A DNA stretch of 64,000 nucleotides from Tenacibaculum sp. MAR_2010_89 (GCF_900105985.1 NZ_FNUB01000005.1:62001-126000); one strand, 5' to 3'. Positions 8,806 to 15,394 are shown, counted from the stretch's first letter. Numbers and translations are program-made. Notes: a model not told the origin generated them from the sequence alone.

Positions 8806-9711
8806 TTAACTCATTTTTAAAAAAGCAACCATTTTATCAGGAAAATCGGTAAAAGCACCATCAATATTTGCTTCATAAAACAATAATTGCATCATTTCTT
8901 CAAAAGAAGAGAATTCACTTAATTGATCGGCTCTAAAAGTATAAGGATGTACTTTTAACCCAAACTCATGTGCATCATTAACCAATGATGTAAATTTCCA
9001 TTTTTCATTTTCTTTTACATCTAAGATCTGTTTATACCAAGGCCCAATTCCATCTGCATACTTTGCATAAGAATATAGTTTTTCTACCTCCTCTTCATTT
9101 TCTATAAGTTGTACTAAAAACAAATTAGACTGCAAGTCTATTCTAATACGCTCAAGTTCTCTAGCGTCAAAACATTGAAGAATGCACTTATCTTCCTTAG
9201 TTTTATACCCATAGTCAAAAAGAATATCTATAACTATTTTAGCTATATCTTTTTGATTTTCATAGTGAAATTCAGGGTTTTTAATTTCAGGATAAATCCC
9301 AATACTATTTCCTGTACTGTAATTCAACCCTTGAATTAATTCAATTTCTTGCTGAAAAGAATGAAGTTTAAAATTACTTTTCCCTTTTGGAAAACGTTTC
9401 GGGTAAAACTGCTTTCCACTTTTTGGATTAAAACGTTCTGTTACTTTTAAACATTGAAGCTCATCAAAAGTAAAATCAACAACATAATATCTGCCATCTT
9501 TCCGTTTTCTATTTGAATAAACAGAGGCTACATTAGTAACATCGTCTAAATAAATATCATGAATTACAATTGGAACATCATCTTTACTAAGTACTAAATC
9601 TTGCTCAATAAAATCAGGTTTCATAGCATAGGCCATAGCCTTAGCTTCCATAGTATGTTCTGGCAAATACCCTGAGGCTCCTCTATGCGCAATAACAAGT
9701 TTTGAATTCAC
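8806..9711 (-). CDS. Glycerophosphodiester phosphodiesterase (GlpQ family, cytoplasmic)
   Basis: 301 residues. The family signature is at the very N terminus: AHRGASGYLPEHT (catalytic His and Arg, then Glu), followed by FIEQDLVLSKDDVPIVIHD (Glu, Asp and catalytic His) in a TIM-barrel; YPEIKNPEFHYE carries the later acidic residue. The enzyme releases sn-glycerol 3-phosphate from glycerophosphodiesters. No signal peptide is present, unlike periplasmic GlpQ. The start is a GTG at 9711 and is effectively forced, because the conserved AHRG motif follows only seven residues later. It is a single gene 72 bases downstream of the bacteriocin-type ABC exporter on the same strand. Confidence 0.88.
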   Translation of the reverse strand: MNSKLVIAHRGASGYLPEHTMEAKAMAYAMKPDFIEQDLVLSKDDVPIVIHDIYLDDVTNVASVYSNRKRKDGRYYVVDFTFDELQCLKVTERFNPKSGKQFYPKRFPKGKSNFKLHSFQQEIELIQGLNYSTGNSIGIYPEIKNPEFHYENQKDIAKIVIDILFDYGYKTKEDKCILQCFDARELERIRIDLQSNLFLVQLIENEEEVEKLYSYAKYADGIGPWYKQILDVKENEKWKFTSLVNDAHEFGLKVHPYTFRADQLSEFSSFEEMMQLLFYEANIDGAFTDFPDKMVAFLKMS

Positions 9712-9783
9712 TATTATAATTTATTAAAATTGCTGTGAAAAGATAGTGAGAATATCTGTTTGCAGCTTGATTTTTATTAAAAG

Positions 9784-11937
9784 CTATAATAACTCTTGCC
9801 AATAATCACTATAAAAGTTAGACGTTTCTAATAGTTTTTGATGGTTACCATTTATGCTAGTCTCTCCATTTTCTAATACATAAATAGTATCGGCATATTT
9901 TTTTAAAGTTTCTAAACGATGAGAAATAAATAGTATACCCATTTTATCTTTAAGTTGTGAAATTAATTCAATGCTAAATTTTTCTGTTTTTCTATCCATA
10001 GCTGCAGTAGCTTCATCTAAAATTAACAATTGAGGTTGTTTATATAAAACTCTTGCCAATGCTATGATTTGTTTTTGACCACCTGATAAATTAACCCCTT
10101 CTTCACCTAAAATAGTAGCATATCCTTGCGGAAAATATTTAATAAACTCTTCGAAACCATGCTCTTGACAAAACCGCATGACATCTTCAGGTTTATCTTC
10201 TTTTCCTAATAATATATTATCTAGCACATTTCCATTGAAAATAGTGATTTCTTGAGGCACAACACCTACTAAATCTCTCCAATAAGACACATTAATTTCT
10301 TTAAATGAAACTTTATTATTAATAGTTATTGTTCCACCTTCAAAGGAATAAAATTTTTGCAATATTTGGCCTAGAGTACTTTTACCACTTCCACTTTCAC
10401 CAACAACCGCAGTAATTTTTCCTTTTTTAATAATTAAATCTAGATCTTTTAAAAGTTGACTTCTTCCTGCAAATCGAAATGATAAGTTCTTAATAGCTAA
10501 CAAATCAAAGCTTTCAATTTCAATACCACCCTGTTCTTCCTTTTCAATTGAAGTAAATTCAAACATTCGATTGAATGCTATTTTTGCTTCATTAATAGGA
10601 ATAGAAACTAAAGCTAAATTTGTTATAGAAGGCAGCAGAGAACCTGCAATACCCAATATTGCCATTAATTCACCTAATAGCATTTGCTTATGATAAACTT
10701 GGTATGACGTGTATGATAAAATCGACATTAAAAACAATACCCCAGCTATTCCTGCCAATAATGATAAACGTACATTTATTTTCCCTAAATCAGCAATTTT
10801 ATTTTGTAAATTACCAAAAACCAGTTGATTTATTTTTTGAAAAAAAGATTGACGATTAAAGTTCTTTACAGTAGCAATACCTTGCATAGAACTAATATAA
10901 TTACTTTCACTCAATGCGTAACTTTGCATTACCTCTTTTTGTGATTTAATAATTTTAGCATTAAACCTATAAATTATTAAAAAATAGATAGGCAAGCTTA
11001 TCAAAGAAATAACACCTACCTGCCATGAATAAGAGAATAAAAAAACAAAAGACACCAAAACAACCAAGGCATCAATAACAAAATTACTAGCAATAAACTT
11101 AATTACTTTTTGCACCCTATTAGTATCGTTTAAACGTGCTACTAATTCTCCTATTTTACGAGTATCAAAAAAAGGTTTAGGTAAATGTAATAGCGATGTA
11201 TAAAATGAATCTATAATTCGATTGTTGAAGTCTTTAGACTGACGTATTAATAAAACTTCACGCAAAGCAGTAAAACCCACTCGAACTAACAATAAAAAAG
11301 TTAGTAAACCAATACCAAAAAACAATTTTTTAGTATTTTGTGAAGGTAAAATATCATCTATCAATTTTTGTGAAAACACCGACATTGCCATTCCCAACAA
11401 AGCAATTCCAATACCCAATAGAATACTTATAAGCAACAATTGCCTATCTTCTTTTAATAGTTTTAAAAACCATTCTTTTTTTGATTTTTTGGTATCAATA
11501 GCTTTTACAAAGTTAGTGTTTGGACCTAGTGTTAAACAAGTTTTAGAAATCCATACTTTTTCTAATTCGTCTTTGGTATAGGTTAATATTCCTTTTCCAG
11601 GATCACCAATTATAAATTTATTGTTTTCAAAACCATAACATACTATATAGTGTTGTAGTTTGTTTTCTATTAAAACATGTAAAATAACAGGCTCTTTATG
11701 AACTATTAAAGCTTGAATATCTGCCTCGTTCCCTTGAGCTGTAAATCCAAGTTGGTTGGCAGTTTGATACAACCCTAACAAAGTAGTTCCTTGTTTAGTA
11801 GTACCGCTTAATTCACGTAATTTTTCTAATGAATTACTACCTCCATAATACTGTATTAGTGATAATAAGCAAGCCACTCCACAATCTGACTGGTCATGCT
11901 GTAAAACGTGCGTTTTTTGTAGCTTCTTTAAATTCAT
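9784..11937 (-). CDS. C39-peptidase ABC exporter for double-glycine peptides
   Basis: 717 residues in three parts. The N-terminal C39 cysteine-peptidase domain (1-140) keeps the active site: Gln13, Cys19 in DQSDCGVACL, His96 in LQHYIVCYG and Asp112 in IIGDP. Then come an ABC exporter membrane domain with about six segments (160-450) and a nucleotide-binding domain with Walker A GESGSGKST (about 507), signature LSGGQKQ and Walker B LLILDEA, and the switch His in ISHRLE. Such proteins cut leader peptides after a double glycine and export the mature peptide. Two matching precursors lie upstream in the same operon (13990-14399). ATG 11937 is preferred to starts up to 11 residues upstream because it places the C39 motif at the usual distance. 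No HlyD-type adaptor gene is nearby, although Gram-negative class II microcin export normally uses one. Confidence 0.9.
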   Translation of the reverse strand: MNLKKLQKTHVLQHDQSDCGVACLLSLIQYYGGSNSLEKLRELSGTTKQGTTLLGLYQTANQLGFTAQGNEADIQALIVHKEPVILHVLIENKLQHYIVCYGFENNKFIIGDPGKGILTYTKDELEKVWISKTCLTLGPNTNFVKAIDTKKSKKEWFLKLLKEDRQLLLISILLGIGIALLGMAMSVFSQKLIDDILPSQNTKKLFFGIGLLTFLLLVRVGFTALREVLLIRQSKDFNNRIIDSFYTSLLHLPKPFFDTRKIGELVARLNDTNRVQKVIKFIASNFVIDALVVLVSFVFLFSYSWQVGVISLISLPIYFLIIYRFNAKIIKSQKEVMQSYALSESNYISSMQGIATVKNFNRQSFFQKINQLVFGNLQNKIADLGKINVRLSLLAGIAGVLFLMSILSYTSYQVYHKQMLLGELMAILGIAGSLLPSITNLALVSIPINEAKIAFNRMFEFTSIEKEEQGGIEIESFDLLAIKNLSFRFAGRSQLLKDLDLIIKKGKITAVVGESGSGKSTLGQILQKFYSFEGGTITINNKVSFKEINVSYWRDLVGVVPQEITIFNGNVLDNILLGKEDKPEDVMRFCQEHGFEEFIKYFPQGYATILGEEGVNLSGGQKQIIALARVLYKQPQLLILDEATAAMDRKTEKFSIELISQLKDKMGILFISHRLETLKKYADTIYVLENGETSINGNHQKLLETSNFYSDYWQELL

Positions 11938-12007
11938 GTTTTTATTTTCTCTTCTCATTAATTTTAGCATTAAGTATAGTATACAATTTTTTACTATCTT
12001 CTTTTTT

Positions 12008-12223
12008 TTATAGCTGTGGTACTAAAAACCAACGTTTCATTTTTTTATAAAAAATTAATGATTTATCAGTTAATTCTACTTTAGTAAGTTCATGAAACCT
12101 TATTGACTTCCCCCTGTACGACTGAATTTTAAGTACCATACCTAAATTGTTATAGCTCACATAATTTTTATAGCGAAAATCTTTCAAAAAATAACCTAAT
12201 TGAGTAAAATGAGCAAACACCAT
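12008..12223 (-). CDS. Small hypothetical protein in the bacteriocin-like operon
   Basis: 71 residues from ATG 12223 (a TTG at 12238 would add five). I do not recognise it. Short alternating strands (YVSYNNLGMVLKIQSY, IRFHELTKVELTDKSLIFYKK) recall the half-domain of a bacterial PH-like beta-sandwich, so a truncated or minimal PH-like fold is possible. There is no clear membrane segment. It lies 70 bases upstream of the C39 exporter start and on the same strand, and 173 bases downstream of the thioredoxin-like gene, with a perfect TTATCA/TGATAA inverted repeat in that gap. Being real rests on operon position and strand only. Confidence 0.5.
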   Translation of the reverse strand: MVFAHFTQLGYFLKDFRYKNYVSYNNLGMVLKIQSYRGKSIRFHELTKVELTDKSLIFYKKMKRWFLVPQL

Positions 12224-12308
12224 TAAAACAAAATTCAATGTGTAAAGAAACCAGCTAACTCAATTATCAAAATAATTATAGATATGATTTCCCTAAACAA
12301 AAACTAAC

Positions 12309-12325
12309 TTATCATAGTGTGATAA
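12309..12325. promoter_or_regulatory. Palindrome TTATCA-N5-TGATAA, possible operator
   Basis: A perfect six-base inverted repeat with a five-base centre lies between the thioredoxin-like gene and the small gene at 12008-12223. A TAGTTTTTG sequence, one base longer than the TAnnTTTG promoter form, follows it on the minus strand. No U-run follows closely, so an operator at an internal promoter is more likely than a terminator. Confidence 0.3.
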
Positions 12326-12396
12326 TAGATTATTTGTTACTATTTACAGGTAGTTTTTGGGTGAAAATTTTAACTAATTTAAAAGATTAAATAAAA

Positions 12397-12903
12397 CTAT
12401 TTTATTAATTCTAAAATAGCATTAACTTTTGTAACTCCTTTAAACTTTTTAAGCAACTCTCGGTTTGCATCGTATACTACAATGTAAGGAATTGAATTTA
12501 CATCAAATAATTTTGAAAACTCACCTTTTACATCTTCTAAAAACGTTATATTTTCTTGATTATGTAGCTTGTAGTCTTGAGCAAATTTTTTTATCCCTTC
12601 TTTTTTTTCAAACGACACAAAAATTAACTGTGTATGCTTAAAATCTGCTAACCGCTGTTGTATTTTAGAAGCTTCTGACTGACAATAATCACAATCAGAG
12701 TTAAAATAAACAAAAACAATAGGTTTAGAAGCTAAACTATCCTGTGTAAATAGGGTATCTTCTATCGTTTTAAAACTAAAATCAGGAATAGTTTTAGTGC
12801 GCTCAGCTACCTCTTTTTTATAACTAAGTTTACTACTTATTTTATACCCTAAAAAACCAATAATACCAAGTAATACAATAGAAATACAAAGTTTCTTTTT
12901 CAT
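12397..12903 (-). CDS. Membrane-anchored thioredoxin-like protein (TlpA/redoxin family)
   Basis: 168 residues. An N-terminal hydrophobic anchor (about 5-22) is followed by a thioredoxin fold with the redox site CDYC (71-74) in VYFNSDCDYCQSEASKIQ and a cis-proline loop (NSIPYIVVYD). It would face the periplasm and oxidise, reduce or isomerise thiols. Both bacteriocin-like precursors in this operon have exactly two core cysteines, so forming or correcting their disulfides is a reasonable role. ATG 12903 is preferred to the GTG at 12924, because it starts with the usual MKKK of a signal anchor. It lies 211 bases downstream of the membrane protein gene. Confidence 0.8.
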   Translation of the reverse strand: MKKKLCISIVLLGIIGFLGYKISSKLSYKKEVAERTKTIPDFSFKTIEDTLFTQDSLASKPIVFVYFNSDCDYCQSEASKIQQRLADFKHTQLIFVSFEKKEGIKKFAQDYKLHNQENITFLEDVKGEFSKLFDVNSIPYIVVYDANRELLKKFKGVTKVNAILELIK

Positions 12904-13114
12904 TTTTTTTATATTTTTAAGCACAGCCCATTGCGAACTTTGGTGAAGTAATCTACTATTTCAAAAAAAACAACTATAAAAGTGTTTTAATGATTACTTT
13001 TTTAATATTGCTTATATAATTCGTTATTTTACACGATATAAAGATTACTTCAGTCATAACCTCCTTAGTAATAATAAATTTGTTTATAATTAAGGTTTTT
13101 AACAACGTAACAGC

Positions 13115-13741
13115 TTAACTCATATTTAATGTTAAAAACATTACTAAACCAATCCAAATTGTCAAACCTGTTCCATAACTTATAGCAGTAATTTCAAAGC
13201 TTTTCAAGTATTTGTTTTTTAATAACTTATACACCCCATACACCAATACAAAAAAGTACCCTATTTCAAATAAATTAATTGTTTGTAATGGGTATATTAA
13301 CCAAGGTTCTATATTTTCAATATCTAAAAAACTAGTATAACTTAATGGATAATATTGTTGAATATCCTGCAAAGTATAATCTGTTTTAATGAATAAAAAG
13401 TAAACTATTTTAAAACCCCCTACTAATACTAAAACAAATTCACCTGTTAATGCTACATTAAATAACTTCTTATAACTTATTTTACTCTCCATATCATAAA
13501 AAAACACCCCTATATTCAAAGATAGAGCGACTAAAGAATTTCTTAACATGATAATTAAAGGTAAAATAACGAAAGGTAACCATTTCAATTTTTTTTGATT
13601 TTCTATTAAATTATATATTTCTTTATCAGACAATTTATCTGAATAAAAATCATAAACCAAAGTTTCAGTATCCAACAAAAAATTTGACATCATCGTGATT
13701 AGAGTATATAAAAATATTATCAGCACAATTTTTTTCAACAT
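13115..13741 (-). CDS. Polytopic membrane protein of the bacteriocin-like operon
   Basis: 208 residues with about five hydrophobic segments (near 4-22, 57-82, 97-118, 160-180 and 185-205). I do not recognise a family. The acidic loop after the first segment (LDTETLVYDFYSDKLSDKEIY) and the loop near 125-150 (QDIQQYYPLSYTSFLDIENIEPW) would face outside the membrane or the cytoplasm. Its place between the precursors and the exporter makes it a candidate immunity protein or export accessory, but nothing in the sequence decides this. ATG 13741 is chosen; the GTG at 13759 would only add a poly-lysine run. A terminator-like hairpin lies about 30 bases upstream. Confidence 0.7.
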   Translation of the reverse strand: MLKKIVLIIFLYTLITMMSNFLLDTETLVYDFYSDKLSDKEIYNLIENQKKLKWLPFVILPLIIMLRNSLVALSLNIGVFFYDMESKISYKKLFNVALTGEFVLVLVGGFKIVYFLFIKTDYTLQDIQQYYPLSYTSFLDIENIEPWLIYPLQTINLFEIGYFFVLVYGVYKLLKNKYLKSFEITAISYGTGLTIWIGLVMFLTLNMS

Positions 13742-13769
13742 TTTCTTTTTTTTTAGCACTTAATTAAAA

Positions 13770-13807
13770 ACACCTAAGAGGTATAAAACCCACTACCTCT
13801 TAGATGT
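13770..13807 (-). terminator. Internal terminator or attenuator after the precursor genes
   Basis: On the minus strand the stem ACATCTAAGAGGTA pairs with TACCTCTTAGGTGT (14 pairs, one G-U) around a ten-base loop and is followed by TTTTAATT. It lies 23 bases after the stop of the 48-residue peptide gene and about 30 bases before the membrane protein gene. This is the form of a Rho-independent terminator; inside an operon it would let the precursors be transcribed more than the export genes. Confidence 0.7.
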
Positions 13808-13829
13808 ATAATCTAAAAATATTAATGCT

Positions 13830-13976
13830 TTATTTTTTCATCTTTTTACTAATAAAAAACATAAGTAATATTATAATTACTGTGAATTTATCAAAAATTG
13901 AAAAATTGAAAAAAGTAATTTTAATGGTTATATAAACAACTAGTAATAGCAAAAAAACATTAATTTTCTTATTCAT
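13830..13976 (-). CDS. 48-residue hydrophobic peptide, possible immunity or accessory peptide
   Basis: An ORF of 48 codons plus stop that begins MNKKINVFLLLLVVYITIK and ends FISKKMKK. It has two hydrophobic stretches (about 6-20 and 30-44) separated by a short polar turn and lysines at both ends, the form of a small membrane hairpin. It starts 13 bases after the stop of the downstream precursor (13990) and ends just before the terminator at 13770-13807, so it sits in the same strongly expressed part of the transcript as the two precursors. Small hydrophobic proteins next to class II bacteriocin genes are often immunity proteins; here that is inference only. It has no double-glycine leader and so is not a third precursor. 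Confidence 0.5.
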   Translation of the reverse strand: MNKKINVFLLLLVVYITIKITFFNFSIFDKFTVIIILLMFFISKKMKK

Positions 13977-13989
13977 TATAATTAGTAAT

Positions 13990-14181
13990 TTAACTTGTTA
14001 AAATACGCACAAAACCCCATCCAGCACAAAAACCATAAACGCCCGCTCCAACAGGATTTGTAAGCCCTAAAGCTAAAGTCAATAATCCACCAGCTGCAAC
14101 TGCTGTACACGTTCCATCAACAACATCTCCCCAGTCACCTCCTTGAATAACTGATAATTCATTTAATTTTAATTCCTTCAT
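13990..14181 (-). CDS. Double-glycine bacteriocin-like precursor B
   Basis: 63 residues. The leader MKELKLNELSVIQGG (1-15) has the hydrophobic spacing and Gly-Gly end cut by C39 peptidases. The predicted core (16-63) is rich in Gly and Ala, hydrophobic, and has two cysteines (25 and 52) 27 residues apart, with repeated small-residue motifs (AAGG, GLTNPVGAGVYG). This is the pattern of class II unmodified bacteriocins such as those annotated as class IIb lactobin/cerein-like in Flavobacteriaceae. It lies 14 bases downstream of precursor A on the same transcript, and a C39 exporter is encoded in the same operon. Antibacterial action is inferred. Confidence 0.75.
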   Translation of the reverse strand: MKELKLNELSVIQGGDWGDVVDGTCTAVAAGGLLTLALGLTNPVGAGVYGFCAGWGFVRILTS

Positions 14182-14195
14182 AATATATTATTTTT

Positions 14196-14399
14196 TTAAC
14201 CAAAAATTGAGTCCGCAACATTATAACCACAAGCCGTACCAGAGCCAATCATTATAGCTCCTCCAATAGCAGTTCCTATCCCAAGGGTACTAATAGATAT
14301 AGCTGCTGCTGAAATTAGAGCAAGGGTACAAAAGTAACCAGCTGCTTTATCTCCTTCGCCTTGAATCATTTCCATTTGATTTAATTCTAAACTTTTCAT
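14196..14399 (-). CDS. Double-glycine-type bacteriocin-like precursor A
   Basis: 67 residues. The leader MKSLELNQMEMIQGEG (1-16) aligns with that of precursor B over its whole length, except for an extra Glu that makes the end G-E-G in place of G-G. The core (17-67) starts with Asp as in precursor B, is hydrophobic and glycine-rich (LGIGTAIGGAIMIGSG), and has two cysteines (24 and 57). Together with precursor B this looks like a two-peptide system. The unusual leader end could mean cleavage after Gly16, lower processing efficiency, or a signalling rather than killing role. It is the first clear gene of the operon. Confidence 0.7.
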   Translation of the reverse strand: MKSLELNQMEMIQGEGDKAAGYFCTLALISAAAISISTLGIGTAIGGAIMIGSGTACGYNVADSIFG

Positions 14400-14447
14400 A
14401 TTAAATTGTTTTTAAAACAAACACTATTAAAACTAGTATAATTTTAA

Positions 14448-14549
14448 TCATCTTAATAGTATTTGAAAGTGTTTATCTTTTTCTACGATTTTTTTTAGGT
14501 CACTCATAGCTTTATGACCATTTTTGCGCAAAAATATTTTCATCCCCAT
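14448..14549 (-). CDS. Possible 33-residue leader ORF upstream of precursor A
   Basis: An ORF of 33 codons plus stop, beginning MGMKIFLRKNGHKAMSDLKK. The product would be a basic amphipathic peptide without a signal sequence or double-glycine leader. It lies between the predicted promoter (14623-14630) and precursor A, so it would be in the transcript, but ORFs of this length occur by chance. A perfect palindrome overlaps codons near its start. No homology is recognised. Confidence 0.25.
   Translation of the reverse strand: MGMKIFLRKNGHKAMSDLKKIVEKDKHFQILLR
14520..14535. promoter_or_regulatory. Perfect 16-base palindrome, possible operator
   Basis: ATTTTTGCGCAAAAAT is a perfect inverted repeat with no loop. 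It lies about 90 bases downstream of the predicted start of the bacteriocin-like transcript and 121 bases before precursor A. A dimeric regulator could bind it as DNA. It is followed by neither strand's U-run. Confidence 0.3.
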
Positions 14550-14622
14550 AGAAGGTTTTTCTTTTCAATATTAATTCTTATGAAGTATATAAACATAGAC
14601 CTCAATCATAATTTTCTTTTTT

Positions 14623-14630
14623 CAAAAATA
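14623..14630 (-). promoter_or_regulatory. -7 promoter element (TATTTTTG) of the bacteriocin-like operon
   Basis: On the minus strand TATTTTTG fits TAnnTTTG. The position where TTTG is expected 18-20 bases upstream has no such box; instead two inverted repeats begin there, which suggests activator-dependent transcription. Confidence 0.5.
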
Positions 14631-14651
14631 GATACTTTAAAATGAACATCG

Positions 14652-14690
14652 GTAAGTCAGCGACTTACTTTTAGTAGGTCATTGACTTAC
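14652..14690. promoter_or_regulatory. Two 17-base inverted repeats with 22-base period
   Basis: GTAAGTC-AGC-GACTTAC (14652-14668, perfect) and GTAGGTC-ATT-GACTTAC (14674-14690, one mismatch) are separated by five bases, so their centres lie 22 bases apart, about two helix turns. They cover roughly -36 to -74 relative to the start expected from the TATTTTTG element at 14623-14630. This is the usual geometry of an activator site pair. The regulator is not encoded in the window. Confidence 0.55.
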
Positions 14691-14862
14691 TTTTTATCTA
14701 ATTATTAAGAAAAACTTAATGCATAACAAAATAAGTTTCAAAACAATTTAAAAACATCAATTTTCTACTCTTCAATTATAGTAAAAATGCTTAGCCCTGT
14801 AGTATTACAAAAGTGAATGATTTTGATGTATTTTTTTTAGGTCTATTATTCATAAAAATCAG

Positions 14863-14870
14863 TAAATTTG
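14863..14870 (+). promoter_or_regulatory. -7 promoter element (TAAATTTG) of the cytochrome-b-like gene
   Basis: TAAATTTG matches TAnnTTTG and lies 62 bases before the ATG at 14933. It supports that start over a GTG at 14813, which lies upstream of this promoter. Confidence 0.5.
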
Positions 14871-14932
14871 TAGGTACAAAAACTAACAAAACAAGCTGTA
14901 ATTTTACTATAGCTTTATTAAATTCATACATC

Positions 14933-15358
14933 ATGATGAAAACTATTCATTCTTATTGGGCATATATTGTATTAGCAGTATTAATTTATACAGTAGTAAA
15001 CGCTATTATAGGAATAATCCAGAAAAAAGAATTTACACACAAAGAATTCCGTTTAGGTTTATTCACATTAATAACAACTCATATCCAATTAATTATAGGA
15101 TTAGGCTGGTATTTTATGTCACCTTGGTTTAAAGCATTAAAATCTAACGGAGGAGAAGTTATGAAAGATTCTGGAGCAAGATTATTAGCAATTGAACATC
15201 CACTTACTATGATTATCGCTATTGTTTTAATTACAATGGGATGGTCAAAACATAAGAAACGCGTTAAAAGTGAAGCTAAATTTAAAAGTTTTGCTATTTT
15301 TTATGGTATCGCACTTTTACTTATATTATCAAGAATTCCATGGAGTAATTGGTTTTAA
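14933..15358 (+). CDS. Small cytochrome-b-like four-helix membrane protein
   Basis: 141 residues with four hydrophobic segments (about 8-29, 45-65, 90-108, 120-137). It matches a short family in Bacteroidota usually labelled cytochrome B: His near the N terminus (TIHSYW), a Thr-His-x-Gln helix (TTHIQLIIGLGWYFMSP), and IEHPLTMIIAIVLITMGWSK. The histidines could bind haem, but this has not been shown as far as I know. The double ATG at 14933/14936 is taken as the start because a TAAATTTG promoter lies downstream of the earlier GTG. A terminator follows the stop, so it is a single-gene transcript. Confidence 0.7.
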   Translation: MMKTIHSYWAYIVLAVLIYTVVNAIIGIIQKKEFTHKEFRLGLFTLITTHIQLIIGLGWYFMSPWFKALKSNGGEVMKDSGARLLAIEHPLTMIIAIVLITMGWSKHKKRVKSEAKFKSFAIFYGIALLLILSRIPWSNWF

Positions 15359-15371
15359 AACAAATAAATAG

Positions 15372-15394
15372 TCCCGCTTTCGCGGGATTTTTTA
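15372..15394 (+). terminator. Rho-independent terminator
   Basis: The stem TCCCGC / GCGGGA with the loop TTTC is followed by TTTTTTA, 13 bases after the stop of the cytochrome-b-like gene. The T-run merges into the TATTTTTG promoter of plsC. Confidence 0.85.

Larger units (their letters stand above)
14400..14932. other. 533-base regulatory gap between the bacteriocin-like operon and a membrane gene
   Basis: No long ORF lies here. From left to right it holds an eight-base inverted repeat (14423-14430 / 14453-14460), a 33-codon minus-strand ORF (14448-14549), a perfect 16-base palindrome ATTTTTGCGCAAAAAT (14520-14535), a minus-strand TATTTTTG promoter element (14623-14630), two 17-base inverted repeats with 22-base period (14652-14690), and a plus-strand TAAATTTG element (14863-14870) for the cytochrome-b-like gene. 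Confidence 0.7.

Noticed and set aside
12978..13067. 27-codon ORF after AAGGAGG on the minus strand
   Set aside because: The site is only two bases from the ATG, too close for use, and the short product has no pattern; noted only as part of the inverted-repeat finding.
14641..14675. Ten-codon ORF over the GTAAGTC repeats
   Set aside because: Too short to support and better explained by the paired inverted repeats as protein-binding sites.
14813..14932. Upstream N-terminal extension of the cytochrome-b-like gene starting at a GTG
   Set aside because: A TAAATTTG promoter element lies inside it, the added residues do not fit the family, and the double ATG at 14933 gives the usual length.
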